From NCBI RefSeq assembly GCF_000003195.3, contig NC_012879.2, positions 39,638,565 through 39,702,564 on the forward strand: a stretch of 64,000 nt of DNA, in the 5' to 3' direction. This DNA is from Sorghum bicolor (taxonomy: Eukaryota; Streptophyta; Magnoliopsida; Poales; Poaceae). The notes below the pieces were generated by a model. The model saw nothing but the letters and a program-made list of their open reading frames with translations, was not told the DNA's origin and did not search any database. The translations under genes and the position numbers were made by a program. Shown in pieces: positions 1 through 11,549 of the stretch (position 1 is its first letter; the number at the start of each line of letters is the position of its first letter).

Positions 1-480
1 AAGGGTTTTGGTAAAGCAAGATTAGGTCTAGAATTCACAAAGCCATCAAAATGATCCCAAGCCTTGCCTAGTGATTCATTGTGTAATTGTTTAAATCCTA
101 TAATTTTGAATTAGAGTTTAGCGACCTTTTCTACTAGGAAGAATTTAAGGCAAAAGTCTTTTCATTATATATCCCAATCTCCTTGACTATTCCTAAAATG
201 GCGATTATACCATTTCGTAGCTTGGCCTTTTAATGAAAATGGAAAGAGTTTCCATCTTAAAGTCTCATTGGCATGCCCTTAATATTCAGACATGAACATG
301 CCTGCTAAAAATCGGTTAAGTGGGAATAGGGATTTTTGGTAGAATTACCAGAAAAATATGTTCTTGAATTAGTTTGATTAATCCTGGGCGTAGCTCATAG
401 TCAAATGATGTGATAGGTTTAGAAGATTCCTTTGGCTGGAGGTACGATCCCGATGGTGGTCCATATTGATATAAAAGTTG
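1..480 (-). pseudogene. Decayed gag fragment of El-1
   Basis: Read on the minus strand, this stretch matches the core of the El-6 gag (35163-35888) in order. It has a W-K-L-F-P-F-S-L type segment near 220-270, then a W-Y region and a downstream helix-rich part. That is the retrotransposon capsid domain that packages element RNA in the cytoplasm. Stops and indels are scattered through it and no long open frame remains. The N-terminal part near 480 and the part beyond base 1 are weak or missing. I infer gag from alignment by eye to El-6; the exact start is not clear. Confidence 0.6.
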
Positions 481-580
481 TGATACAATTTTCATATTAT
501 ATATTTTTATATTATTTTATTTTTTTAATAAAAAGATACCTATAGACTAAGATAGACTAATGTCAAAATTAGCAAACCAT

Positions 581-598
581 TTCCCGGCAATGGCGCTA
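581..598 (-). other. Primer binding site of El-1 (tRNA-Asp type, decayed)
   Basis: The plus-strand 18-mer matches the plant tRNA-Asp 3' end TCCCCGGCAACGGCGCCA at 15 of 18 positions; the three mismatches are all C to T. It sits 8 bases from the LTR edge at 607, the same spacing as in El-6. Confidence 0.8.
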
Positions 599-606
599 GA
601 AATGCT

Positions 607-1819
607 TGTTGGTATAAGTTAAATGCACCCTAAATAATAATTATAATTAGATTATCCAAAAGCGCACAGATATATACTGATCAACACTTCACCAAGATCA
701 ACACGGTTTTAATATCGAACCCAAAGGAACAATAGGTGATTTATGACCTAGCCAATAACTCTTAATCTAAGGGATAAAATCAATCTAGAAAACCATTGAG
801 AATGAGGAAATAGCTAATGTACTCTGGTTCTAATAACCGGTAAACTTTGTATAATATCGTCTTATCGGACAAGTAACCCGAATAGGAGAAGAAACAGAGT
901 AATCTCCTACCAGGCACCTATAAAGCCTATCCATCATATCAATTGGAAGTGGACTACAGAGGATTCAACGTAGCTATAAAGTCACCTATGCGAGCTACCA
1001 CAGTCTGGTCGATCAGGGAACATTCACAAGCAACCATAGCTGAGACACCACGTCTATGCTACGAATCACTACTCCAACCTAGGAGCTACCCAAATCGATG
1101 TACTCAATATAATATGAGTTGCAAACCAAAGAACGAATAAAAACAAGTTATTTACTTGAATCAGAATGGTAAATACAAAAGTACCTCAGAACGTAGCTCC
1201 GGGCAAGGGAGCCGAATCTAGACGAATATAGCTCCTGAGGAAGCTCTAACAGGCCTAGACTCCTCCAAATCTCGACTCCTCTACTATATCTCTCTAATCT
1301 CTATTTTGATTGCTAGCCTAGATCTAGTGGATCTCTATCTAATGCTCTGACTCCTCATCTCTTGATCTGGCCTTCTCTAGGGGGTCTAGCCCTCTATTTA
1401 TATGCCGGTGGAATGGATACGTGCCGTTGGAACAAACCAACGTAACAAGCGACTAAAATGGATCCTCGGAGGCGGTGGAGGAAGACTCCAGAAGGGGGTG
1501 GCCAACCCTAACCCTAGGGGCCGACCGGTGCAGGGGTGGGGTCGGCCGGCCCCACCTAGCAGTTACTAGCCCCCCAGTTGCTATGGGTGCCTTCTAGAGT
1601 ATTCGTGATCCCTTTGGTGATGTCCTTTCATAGCGAATAAGTTTCGTGGTAGATTAGCACTTAAATCCCTCTTTTTAGGCTTTTCTGGATACTTTCCTAA
1701 AAAATACACAAATCACCAAAACTTGTGGAAATTGTCAGTTATAACCCTATTCTAGTAGATATCCATATATGGTGGAGAGATAATTGCTAAAAAATATTTT
1801 GGGTTAACAAGTGTCAACA
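607..1819 (-). repeat. 5' LTR of El-1
   Basis: About 1.2 kb bounded by TGTTGG at the left and GTGTCAACA at the right on the plus strand. The internal part contains a block near 950-1010 resembling the conserved leader block of the El-6, El-7 and El-8 LTRs (the tggactacag...ctaccaca segment). No partner LTR is in the window, so its age cannot be estimated. Confidence 0.8.
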
Positions 1820-2245
1820 GTCATCAAAGTATTTGAAGAGGATCAACAACCAATACAAGCAGTCAGCTCTAAGAGTTTTCATTAATGGATCCTTTAGCTA
1901 ACTGATGAATTGGAAACAGTGATATATCAGACGGAGATAAGCCTAGGCCGACATACGTTAGTGCTAAATTAGATCCTAAGTACAAGCAAGAGTTAGTAAC
2001 TTTGTTGAAGGAATATGAAGCTTGTTTTGCTTGGGAGTATTATGAAATGACTAGTCTTGATAGAAAAGTAGTTGAGCATCGACTACCCATTAAACCTGGA
2101 TATCGGCCTTTTAATCAAGCTCAAAGAAGAATCAAATCTGAGGTTATGGCTGATGTAAAGGCTAAAATTACTTAATTGTATGAAGCAAAGTTTATTCGGC
2201 AGTATTGATATGCTGAATGGATATCCAGTGTGGTCCCTATATAAA
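1820..2245 (+). pseudogene. El-2 pol, piece 1: start of the Tat-type reverse transcriptase
   Basis: Plus-strand translation gives the pre-RT and finger region typical of Tat-type Ty3/gypsy pol: a C-F-A-W-E-Y stretch, then L-P-I-K-P-G-Y-R-P, then A-E-W-I-S-S-V-V-P. At least two in-frame stops are present near 2175 and 2207. The frame breaks off at 2245 where El-3 begins and resumes at 38896 once El-3 and one 5-base target copy are removed. Reverse transcriptase copies element RNA into cDNA. The decay makes this the oldest layer of the window. The 5' side is cut by El-1. Confidence 0.8.
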
Positions 2246-2833
2246 TGTTGATGCAAAAATAGATCTTCAAACACAAAGGGCTAATACCCGATTCAAACGT
2301 TGAGGCGTGCCAGCCGATTTGACCTAACAATCGACAAAGGTGATAACTTGAATACTTTGGTCCCGACAACAGCGATGCGCCCGGATGCCATGGCCAAGAG
2401 GTATTCAAGTGGAACTCGTGAATTCGTCAAGTAATTGCTCGTTGAATGCTTGAGAACTCGTAAATAAAAGAAAATATGCGAGTTGACGAAGTCATCAAAA
2501 TGTAGATGTAAACTTGTGTATAATATTGATTGATTGTTCTCTTATATCGCTACTAGGCCCATATTTATACTCTATCCTAAAGAGTTACAACCGTATACGA
2601 CTAGGATTTAATTCTAAACCAAACAGGATTCTTACATAAGGCAAACTCTAACAAATATGGAAAATAAACACCTATCTATCCTGGTGATCGGCATATCACT
2701 GTTGCCTTCCTAGCAACACCCACATCTCCCTTCATCATCATCAGCATACTCCCTGTATCCTTTCATCGTCATTGGCACACTCCCTGTATCCTTTCCAACT
2801 CCCATACCTTTCCTCATCGGCATTGGTAATCAT
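2246..2833 (-). repeat. 3' LTR of El-3, outer part
   Basis: Matches 38099-38700 of the 5' LTR nearly base for base, starting TGTTGATGCAAAAATAGATC. It is interrupted at 2834 by El-4; the rest of this LTR resumes at 19260. It carries several copies of the CATCGGCA-type word. Confidence 0.9.
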
Positions 2834-5800
2834 TTTAATAGAACCGACCAAATTATAAGGGATTAAGCCTAACAGTGACCGTTTGCATAGTCAAACCATC
2901 ACGCTTAAGCCCATATAATCCCGGTAGTCCGTGAAATCTCGAAGGATTTCAAACCACATATCGCGCAACAGCCAAGATCGTAATAAGTTTAGCAGTCGCC
3001 ATTCACAAATACATCCAGATTACAACATTCATAAAGTACATCGGAGTTCTTAAAGTTATTACAAACCAAGTTCTTCAAGTAGCGGAAGCTTCATAGTTCG
3101 AAAATACAACACACACGCTTAGTCTGATACAGTGCCATAGTTCGGTCATTCCCACAAAAGCAAAAGAAGAGACGGAGTGACCATCGCCCTTGGTCTAGTC
3201 ATCGCCCATTGCTGGGTACAGACAGAGGATGCAATAACCATAGTACATTTGACCATCTGCAAAACAACATGGGAGTAGAACCCTGAGTACGAGAAGGTAC
3301 TCAGCTAGACTTACCCGTCATAAACTTAAAATAAAGACTCAACAAGGATCATGAAGGCTATATAGTGGGGTAGCTGACAACCATTTTGCAGAACCGCAGG
3401 ATTTTACTATCATAACCTACATAAGTCCTTCTTCTTTTAATTTGCTCAAGTTGAAAGTATCATTACCTATCATCTAGGTTTGCACCTGCACTATTACAAG
3501 CAAGTATAAGGCTATGATAGTACCTCATCATAGCATTTCTTAAAACCATTCATCAACATAACCCAAGTGTTCCATAGTCCATACTACGAGGACGAAGCTC
3601 ATGTCAAGTGCTCACTATCCAGGAGCGATGGCGATTCAAATCGATTTCTAACCAGCTGGCGAGTTTATTCCCCATACAAACCACACTCACTGATCAAGTG
3701 AGCTACAGGTCACCGTATTGCACTATCCAGGACCAATTCGTGGGTTCGACAGGCACCGCCCGTACCCGAGGACCGTTCTGGCGACCGAGGTATCCAAGGT
3801 ATACCAAGGTTGCGCGCCGCGCCCTCGTCGTTCTCCTCAGCCATCACCAATACAGCGCGTACATCGGGCCGATTCCCGGCCCGGATAGTGCTTAGGCTTC
3901 GCGGTCGGAACGACTTATCCTTCCAGCTAAATGTGGGGCATGCGTTCAACATGACAAGAGGGCCGTCAACGATCGGTCCTTAATCGACACAGGCAGGGGC
4001 ACTATGGTCAACCCACCATAAGACCCTGCCCGGTCTCTAGTTAGATTCCACACTTGGTTATTCTTTTCCCCCAAGCAACCAATGCTTAATCAAGCAGGTA
4101 TCCACCTATTTCTCGCAGGTGACAGGAAATCACCCGACTTCTACCGGACTAAGCAAGCTAAGCATAGACTCCGTGCCTATCTACATAGGACAGGGTAGGT
4201 AAACGAGTAGGATCAATCAAATCCTGTCACTTAGATGCAATATAGTAGAACAATTATAGCGCATCATATGAGTTAGCGAGAATAGGGAGACTTAGAATGC
4301 TCCGGGGCTTGCCTTTCTCAAACGTGCTGGGTCGGTGATCCGGACACTCCTGCAGCTCCTCTCCGGGTTCCTGTGCTTCCGGAGGTTCCTGCTCCTGAAT
4401 CTCCTCGGGTTCCTCGGGTCCCACTTCATTCTCCTGCGAGCCTGTATGATGCATGTGTGCTTATGAGTGGAGTGCGAGATGCCCGAGTGGATGCTTGTAT
4501 GAGAAAGTACCAAAGGAGTCATGACATGATGCATATGTAATGTACTCGGTCATGCTCATTACAAGGTAGTCAACATCATCCAAGAACAAACAATTGAATC
4601 AAACATCTATTGCATTCTCTTCTACAATTATTTTTTTTTAAATGCAACCAGCAACCCACATGATACTTCAAAGATACACCAAACCCAACTTATTTTATTC
4701 AACCTATATACACAACAATTCATAATTTTCTTTATTCATTTCTAGGCCCATTAGAAATTACATGCAGTTCTGTTCATCAATAAATTCTACAAAAATTACA
4801 GGAGACTACCAGTCAAGCATAGAGTCTACTGTAAATTTTTCATAATTTTTGGGTACTTATTTTGAGCTACAAAAATCACAAGATTAATTAATAAGGTAAG
4901 TATAATTACTCCACTGTGATATAAGTGTCAAACCACAGATTTCATATTTTTACCATTTGTCTAATATCATAAGAAACACCCACAAAATTTTCCAGATTTA
5001 TTGCATGATCCAATTAATTATTAAAAATCATAAATTACTGCCATGCAAGCATTTAAATTACGATAAATTCATTTATACACCAAATAATATGTAGCAATAT
5101 TTTTCCCAGTGAGTAAACATACATGCAAAGTCAACAAATCAAGTTTCACATTTTTCTGAACCATATTTTATTTACTATACATTTTCCAAGTTTAGCAAAA
5201 GCATGGATTAATTATATTCATACAGAAAAGTTGCTCAAACATGACATGCAATTACATTAAGCTGTAGTTTTGGAAATATAGGGCACACCAAAATTTATGT
5301 CATCCAATTTTGAGCTGTAGAACTCAAGATATAAATTTTACAAGTTTTGAATCAATTTCTGGAAATCATTTATTCAAGAAAACCGACGAAAAAGGCTACG
5401 CACACCCAGATCTACACCCACCGGGGTCCCCCTGTGACTGACAGTGGGTCCCCAACCCCACCGGTCAGCGAGACCGAGAGGGAGCTCACCTCCGACGAGC
5501 AGATCTCACCGGCGGTGAGGTCTCCGGCCACGGCGTAAGCACCAACGTGCTCCCCGCAGCGAGGCGCACCCAACGGTACCCTTGGATTGGCCGGAGGATG
5601 ACCGGAACACCTTCGACGAGCATGCATGGCGGCACGGCGGCGCTGCTCGCCGTGGCCAGGCCGCTCCGGCGCGGTAGAGCGTGCGCAAACGCCTCTCCGA
5701 GCTTCCTCACCACCCTACCGACCTAGCGCACCCGAGAACCAGCGAAAAGAGGCGGAGAAACACAAGATCCATCGCGGCGAAGTACTCCGACGAGCTCGGG

Positions 5801-6733
5801 GTAACTCCGGCGAGCGATTCACGGCGCTCGACGGACTCTCACCTCGGTAGAACGCGCGCACAAGCTTACCCTAACGATGACGAAGGCGCTGGTGCTCTCG
5901 ACGGTGAGCTTGAGGCTCTGGTGCGGTCGGCGGCGAGCGGCGGGGCTTTCTCCGGCAATGGCGCGCGGAGGAGCTGCTACTGCTGCACGGTGCGAGCGGA
6001 GGGAGGAAGGAGAAGGAGGGCGCGGGGGACAGAACGGAGGAAATGGCTTGGGAACCCGAGCCGGCGTCCCGACCAGGGGGGGTTGAAGGCCGGCCGCGGC
6101 GCGTCCAACGCCGGCGTACGGCCGCCACGTGGCCGGCGCCGGGTGGAGCGAGGCGGGCGCCGCGCGTGCGGGAGAGAGGGGAAGGGGGAGCAGCCCGGGC
6201 CGCTCGCTGGGCCGAAAGGGGAGCGGGGTTGGCCCGGCAGCGCCTGCCCCTTTCCCTTTTTTTTTGAATTTATTTTCTCCAAATTCTTTCTAAATTCATT
6301 TGGACCAATTTAAATCATTTTCACCTCTTGCTCCCAAAAACAAAGTTGTTCCAAAACAAAAACCCTACAACTTTGTTTTAATAAGGAAGACCAAATTCCC
6401 AATAGAATTTGAGTTACAAATTAAAACTAGTTCTAGGTTTTTAAATAAATTCATTTTGGACATTTTTGTATAAATTCTATTTCTCAAATTCTATAGCTCC
6501 AAAAATTGCACAAAAATATTCTTAATCCTTCTTACACATAAATCAACCTATTTTGAATATTTCACATTTTTAGAAGCAAGCATCATATTTTTATCATAAT
6601 TAAAACACATGAAATAAAGCACATAAAATCATGTTTTGGGATAAATGACATGCTCATGATGCTATGCTTGATGAGAATGCTTATGCATTGCTTTGGGAAG
6701 GCTAAGTGCATGCTTAACACCTAGGGTGTTACA
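2834..6733 (-). repeat. 3' LTR of El-4 (~3.9 kb)
   Basis: Aligned by eye with 13414-19254 minus the El-5 insertion. The first bases are TTTAATAG where the other LTR has TGTAACAG. The far end is cctagggtgttaca. There is a ~39-base length difference near 4210, where the other LTR has an extra segment at 14785-14823. The open frames inside it are not supported as genes. Confidence 0.9.
5400..6250. other. GC-rich island inside the El-4 LTR
   Basis: About 850 bases very rich in C, G and CpG sit between AT-rich flanks, and recur at 16010-16720 plus 18654-18770 in the other LTR. Long open frames occur on both strands (for example 5681-6313 plus), but they follow from GC richness and are not preserved in frame between the two LTR copies. 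It could hold the promoter or start region; nothing in it is recognisable as protein. Confidence 0.6.
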
Positions 6734-6751
6734 GCCCTTCCCCCCTTAGGG
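6734..6751 (-). other. Polypurine tract of El-4
   Basis: On the minus strand this reads CCCTAAGGGGGGAAGGGC directly next to the 3' LTR, the position where plus-strand cDNA synthesis is primed. Confidence 0.75.
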
Positions 6752-6788
6752 AAATCTCGTCCTAAGATTTTGGGTTACCAACCTTTTC

Positions 6789-7166
6789 TTATGAAATTTT
6801 GGATAAACTATTTTCAAGTAATCCTCTGTTTCCCAGGTGGCATCCCTTATAAGTTCTGACAATTCTGTTTTGGGTTACCCGTTCCTTGGTGTCCACAATT
6901 CCCACTGGTTGCTCCTTATACTCTAAATCTGCTTTTATTTTGATCCCTCGAGGTTCAATTCTTTGCTCAGGTACCTTCAAACATTTCCGCAGTTGCGACA
7001 CATGGAAGACCGGAAAGATCGAGCTCAACTCTTCAGGTAACTGAATCTTGTAGGCCACTGGGCCTTTCCTCTCTAGTATTTGATACGGTCCCACATATCT
7101 GGGTGCAAGCTTGCTTCGAACATGGAAACGCTGAACCTTCTTCATTGGCGTAACCTTGAGGTACAC
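6789..7166 (-). pseudogene. El-4 pol C-terminus: integrase tail and broken chromodomain
   Basis: The frame begins with the integrase C-terminal beta-barrel region (Y-V-G-P-Y-Q-I-L and P-V-F-H-V-S-Q-L-R-K segments, residues ~22-65). It then enters a chromodomain of the Tekay type, with the I-V-D-T-K-E-R-V segment near residue 90. In chromoviruses this domain steers integration by reading histone marks. Around 6845-6870 the frame shifts and roughly ten residues of the middle strand are missing; the A-T-W-E-T-E-D-Y-L helix is readable in another frame. The chromodomain is therefore broken by a short deletion plus frameshift. It lies directly downstream of integrase as expected. Confidence 0.8.
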
Positions 7167-7223
7167 ATAGTCACCTACTTTGAATTCAAGTGGCCTTCTT
7201 CTCTTATCAGCATAACTCTTTTG

Positions 7224-8031
7224 TCAGGATTGCGCTGCGCGCATATGCTGCTGTATGATTTGTACCTTCTTCTCTGCCTCATTCACGAAGTCGATACCAT
7301 AGTATCTTCTCTCACCAGGTTCAACCCAGTTCAACGGAGTTCTACATCTCTGACCATACAAAGCTTCGAACGGGGCCATCTTGATGCTCTCTTGATAACT
7401 GTTATTGTAGGAGAATTCAGCCAGAGGTAACCATGACTCCCATGATCCCTTGGACGATAGCACACAGGCCCTCAGCATATCTTCTAATACTTGGTTTAGC
7501 CTCTCCATTTGACCTGAAGTCTGGGGATGATACGCCGTGCTTCTTATCAGACTGGTCCCCAAACTTATGCATCCGCTCCCAAAAGTGAGCGGTGAACTGT
7601 GGTCCTCTATCTGATATGATGGTCTTGGGAATACCATGCAGTTTGACAATCTCAGCGATATATATATCGGCATACTCGGGAGGTCTGTATGTATTCTTAA
7701 CTGGAATGAAATGAGCCGACTTGGTTAATCGATCTATGATTACCCAAATCGAGTCATTCCCCTTCCTTGTGGTCGGTAAACCTGTGATAAAGTCCATACT
7801 GACCTCTTCCCATTTCCACTCTGGAATGGATAACGGTTGCAACAGACCTGCAGGCTTCATGTGGATGGCCTTAACTCTGCAACACGTGTCACAGCGGGCT
7901 ACATATGCGGCTATTTCTTTCTTCATCTTGGTCCACCAAAAGTGGGGTCTTAGATCTTGATACATTTTGCTACTGCCAGGATGAATAGAAAGCTTTGAGA
8001 GATGGGCTTCATCCATGATACGATTCTTCAA
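7224..8031 (-). pseudogene. El-4 integrase, two overlapping frames
   Basis: Integrase inserts element cDNA into the host genome. The N-terminal half (8031 to ~7560) shows the zinc-binding region with C-D-T-C and the core with the first Asp in M-D-F-I-T-G-L and the second in S-D-R-G-P-Q-F. The third part, S-T-A-Y-H-P-Q-T-S-G-Q with its E-R-L-N-Q, is in the next frame (7673 to 7224). Both frame changes, near 8075 before this gene and near 7557 within it, fall in G runs and cancel each other. The catalytic D-D-E residues all appear present. These could be real indels or base-calling errors in homopolymers. Confidence 0.85.
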
Positions 8032-8051
8032 TTCACGATCCTTCGGAACTA

Positions 8052-8930
8052 CTAACCGATGTTGAAACCACAGTACCCCTTTTTCATCAACTCGAAATTG
8101 AGTCTCTGGTCATCTTTGATGTTCTCCTTGATGTGGAAAATACCCTTGTCTGTTTTCTGACCTTCAATGACTTGACTCTCGAGTGAACAACTGAGTTGTA
8201 TGTGACATAAAACCTCAGGATGCATGAGATTGAACCCATCTTCAAACAACGGTTGAACCACTTGATAGTGCGGTTTACGACTCAATGCATCTGCTACTAC
8301 ATTAGCCTTGCCTGGATGATAGTGAACCTCCAAATCATAGTCCTTGATTAGCTCTAACCACCGTCGTTGCCTCATATTTAGCTCAGACTGAGTGAAGATG
8401 TACTTCAAACTCTTATGATCGGTAAAAACGTGACACTTATTCCCCAGCAGATAGTGTCTCCAAATCTTCATAGCGTGCACTACTGCTGCTAACTTGAGGT
8501 CGTGCGTTGGGTAGTTGACTTCGTGCTTTCTCAACTGTCGGGAAGCATAAGCTATCACTCTGCCATCTTGCATCAACACACACCCCAGGCCACTCTTCGA
8601 TGCGTCGCAAAACACATCAAAAGGCTTTTCTATATTGGGTTGTGCCAGAACGGGAGCAGTGGTTAGCAACTTCCGCAAGGTGCGGAAGGCTAACTCACAG
8701 CCTTCCGTCCAGACAAACTTATGATCCTTTTGTAGCAAACTTGTCATTGGCTTAGCAATCTTGGAGAAATCAGGTATGAATCGACGATAATACCCGGCCA
8801 GACCAAGAAAACTTCTAACTTCCGAGACAGAAGTTGGTGCCTTCCAGTCCATGACTTCCTGCACTTTTGATGGATCTACAGCAATCCCTTCTTCAGACAG
8901 AATGTGCCCTAGGAAAGGAACTTTCTTCAA
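8052..8930 (-). pseudogene. El-4 reverse transcriptase thumb and RNase H
   Basis: The frame starts just after an in-frame TAG (8931-8933) that replaces what is usually a Trp codon in K-C-E-F-W. It covers the RT connection ([10 protein letters not shown], then [12 protein letters not shown]) and RNase H (F-D-V-F-C-D-A-S near residue 105, Y-P-T-H-D-L-K-L-A near 142, V-F-T-D-H-K-S-L near 169). RNase H removes the RNA strand of the hybrid during cDNA synthesis. The frame ends by a one-base loss in a G run near 8075. The order and domain spacing are normal for a Tekay element. Confidence 0.85.
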
Positions 8931-8933
8931 CTA

Positions 8934-9702
8934 GAACTCACACTTGCTGAACTTGGCATATAACTGATGCTCTCGTAATCGTGTCAGCACGATTCTCAGA
9001 TGCTCGGCGTGATCTTGCTCATTTTCTGAATAAACCAGGATATCATCAATAAACACCACAACAAACTTATCCAATTCTGGCATCAATAAACACCACAACA
9101 AACTTATCCAATTCTGGCATAAAGACTGAATTCATCAGATACATAAAGTATGCAGGAGCATTCGTCAATCCAAAGGACATGACAAGATACTCATACAACC
9201 CATATCTGGTGGAAAAAGCAGTCTTCGGGACATCTTGTGGACGAATCTTGATTTGGTGGTAACCAGACCTCAAATCTATCTTAGAAAACACTCTTGCCTT
9301 GGACAATTGATCAAACAGGATGTCAATCCTTGGTAAAGGATACTTATTCTTGATTGTCACTGCATTGAGTGGACGATAGTCCACGCACATGCGCAACGAT
9401 TGATCCTTCTTTTTCACAAACAACGCTGGACAACCCCATTCTGACGAGCTTGGCCAGATGAACCCTTTATCCAGTAACTCCTTTAGTTGATTCTTCAACT
9501 CAGCGAGTTCATTTGGGGGCATCCGATACGGCCTTCTAGATATTGGTGTTGTACCCGGTATCAACTCGATTGCAAATTCCACTTCCCTATCTGGGAGAAG
9601 TCCTGGTAATTCCTCGGGAAAAACATCAGGGAACTCACATACCACGGGTATGTGTTCTAGAGGAGCTACATGTACTGCACACGAAAGACTGGCGAAGTCC
9701 AA
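8934..9702 (-). pseudogene. El-4 reverse transcriptase, catalytic part, broken by a 37-bp duplication
   Basis: From 9702 downward the frame contains the pre-RT region with [13 protein letters not shown], then [21 protein letters not shown], and M-S-F-G-L-T-N-A-P. At the F-I-D-D catalytic loop a perfect 37-base tandem duplication (9045-9081 and 9082-9118) shifts the frame after the first Asp. Upstream it is in frame with gag-protease, separated only by a TAG at 9721-9723. With these lesions the enzyme cannot be made at full length. Confidence 0.9.
9045..9118. repeat. 37-bp perfect tandem duplication
   Basis: Units 9045-9081 and 9082-9118 are identical, start atcaataaacacc and end ttctggc. The unit length is not a multiple of three, so it frameshifts the reverse transcriptase at its catalytic F-I-D-D loop. 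Confidence 0.95.
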
Positions 9703-9720
9703 CCGTTGGGATAGCTTGAC

Positions 9721-11232
9721 CTAAAGCACACCCTTCCCTTGTGGGTCTCTGAGGGAAAGAGTTCTATTCCCGGCATCTATAACCGCGCCCCAGTCAGTCA
9801 TCTTGTTCATTCCAATGATGACATCCAAAACCAGCCCTGGCATGACCACAAGGTTTACACGAAACCTCCGGCCACTGATATCCAAAGTAACTCCTGTTAC
9901 TGTTTTATTAGTCAACACATCGGCTCCAGCTGAGCTGATGCGATAGCCATAACCTAACTCAGTAACTGGCTGGTCATGCCTTTGTGCAAATGCTTGGCTC
10001 ATGAATGAATGCGATGATCTAGAATCAAACAAAACAACTGTGAGATGTTGGTTGACAGGAAACATACCAGCTGTTACCGGTTCTCCTTCCGGGATCTCCT
10101 CGATCGAGGTATGGTGCACACGAGCTGGATAGGTTGGCTGCTGCCTCTTGGGGTAGGGACATTCCTTAGCAAAGTGCCCCATCTTGTGGCAGTTGTAGCA
10201 CGGACCCTTGGGCGCATTGTTGACTACAGGTGCTGCAGCTTGAACTGCCTTTGGCTTGGCAGGGGCTATCGCCACCTTGTACGGCTTCTGCTGTGTTGGA
10301 TGCCCGGTGTTCCTTCTCTGCGGCGGTCGGAACCTAGCACCTGGGGCAGGAGGACGATACTGCTGTCGCCCTGCCACTGGTGCCCTGGACTGAGATGATC
10401 CGGTTTCAAAAGCCCTCTTACGTGACTTGGATGCACTGTAGTTGTTGTTGTTGTTCTCCTGGGTGAGACAGTCACTGATGTAAGCTTTGAAGGTAGCCCT
10501 GGCCCATGTACCCATGGTCTTCAGTATCTTTGGACTCAAGCCTCTCTGGAAACTAGCAATCTTCTTGGCCTCCGTGTTCACAAACTCGGGGGCATAGCGA
10601 GCGAGATTGTTGAAAGCATGTAGATACTCCTTCACAGATTTCGTCCCCTGGGACAGCCTCAAGAACTCCCCAACCTTCATTTCAACTAAACCCGGAGGAA
10701 TGTAATTTCCCCGGAAAGCTGTGGTGAAACGGTTCCAGGTAATTGGGATCCCCTCTGGGTAGGTGGTACGGTGATGGGACCACCAAATCCCAGCGGGTCC
10801 TTGCAACTGATGTGCCGCATACTCAGCCTTAAGTTCTTCCGTCATTCGGAGAAGACGAAACTTCTGCTCCATAGTGTTGATCCACTCATCTGCCTCGAGC
10901 GGTTCCAAAGCCTCTTTGAAGATTGGTGGCTTGGTATCCATGAAGTTCTTGAACAAACTGTACTGGTTGACCTCTCGGCCACCCTGATTATCCCCACGAC
11001 GGGTGTTGTCAGCTATGTTGCGCAGAGCCTCTTCCATGTTGCGCTGTATCTGTTCCATGTTGCGTTGGCTCCCCAGAAACTGCGTGAAAAACACGTCCGC
11101 AGTGTACGGAGGAGGCAGTGGTGGTGGCGGTGTTGGTGCTCTGTCCTCATTCTGTTGAGCCCCACCTCCGGATGTACCTGCTCCAAGGCCCGGATTGCTG
11201 TTACCCCCGCCACGTGTTTGCACCATCTTCAT
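9721..11232 (-). pseudogene. El-4 gag-protease (503 codons, open but cut from RT by a stop)
   Basis: Gag: the capsid domain spans roughly residues 100-245 (A-D-E-W-I near 110, the W-W region near 151, E-F-L-R-L near 187). A basic linker follows, then a CCHC zinc knuckle C-Y-N-C-H-K-M-G-H-F-A-K-E-C near residue 345, which binds element RNA. Protease: the active-site region near residue 405 reads D-S-R-S-S-H-S-F, where the usual family pattern is D-S-G-A-S-H-S-F. The catalytic Asp is kept but the following Gly is Arg. The ATG near 11232 follows a non-coding leader. A TAG at 9721 ends the frame before RT in the same phase, so a single stop separates gag-protease from pol. Confidence 0.9.
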
Positions 11233-11549
11233 ACGTCAATGATAAGCATTTGTTAGGAGTTGTTATCAACGGTAGAAATGTGTAGAATTGTGCCGTACTG
11301 AATTTACTGAGGGAATAAATTCACACATTAAACAGAGGCACAACAATTCATCATCTACGCACAACATCACTAACAGATTGCTTAACATTTACGCAACAAG
11401 GTTCGCGTACATCCAACTTGCCAGCATACATACACTGGACTTTCAGCATTAACTCATAAAGTCTTACATAGCCCAGATCCAAAAGTACACGACATGCCAT
11501 GCAACATACAACAACACAAGAAGAAGGACTAGCTCTAGAGCCCTAGCAT
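11233..11549 (-). other. Spacer between extra ORF and gag of El-4
   Basis: No coding frame or repeat seen. It is AT-rich with several short CA-rich stretches and plausibly acts as the leader for gag translation. Confidence 0.5.

Larger units (their letters stand above)
1..1819 (-). mobile_element. El-1: 5' part of an Athila-like Ty3/gypsy LTR retrotransposon (truncated by window edge)
   Basis: The order on the minus strand is LTR (1819 to 607), primer binding site (598 to 581), a leader, then a decayed gag running off the left edge. The LTR has TGTTG...CAACA ends and is followed directly on the plus strand by unrelated Tat-type pol coding sequence at 1820, so El-1 inserted into El-2. Its 3' half lies outside the window and the left target-site copy cannot be seen. 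The primer site and gag resemble El-6, but the LTR is clearly diverged from it. Confidence 0.8.

Noticed and set aside
581..598. tRNA-Asp-like stretches considered as tRNA genes (also at 36036, 47259 and 51954)
   Set aside because: Only the last 18 bases of the tRNA are present, always 8 bases from an LTR edge. They are primer sites.
3608..3895. Plus-strand frame of 95 codons, with a 137-codon version at 14188-14601
   Set aside because: Duplicated LTR sequence of El-4; it runs antisense to the element, with no promoter and no known family.
5681..6313. Long plus-strand frame of 210 codons in the El-4 3' LTR, and a similar one at 16235-16870
   Set aside because: Both lie in the GC-rich LTR block, are not in register between the two LTR copies, and show low-complexity Arg/Ala/Gly content without any recognisable domain.
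10045..10398. Plus-strand frames overlapping El-4 gag (10045-10398, 10771-11256)
   Set aside because: Shadow frames antisense to a well-supported gag gene; composition mirrors the gag codons.
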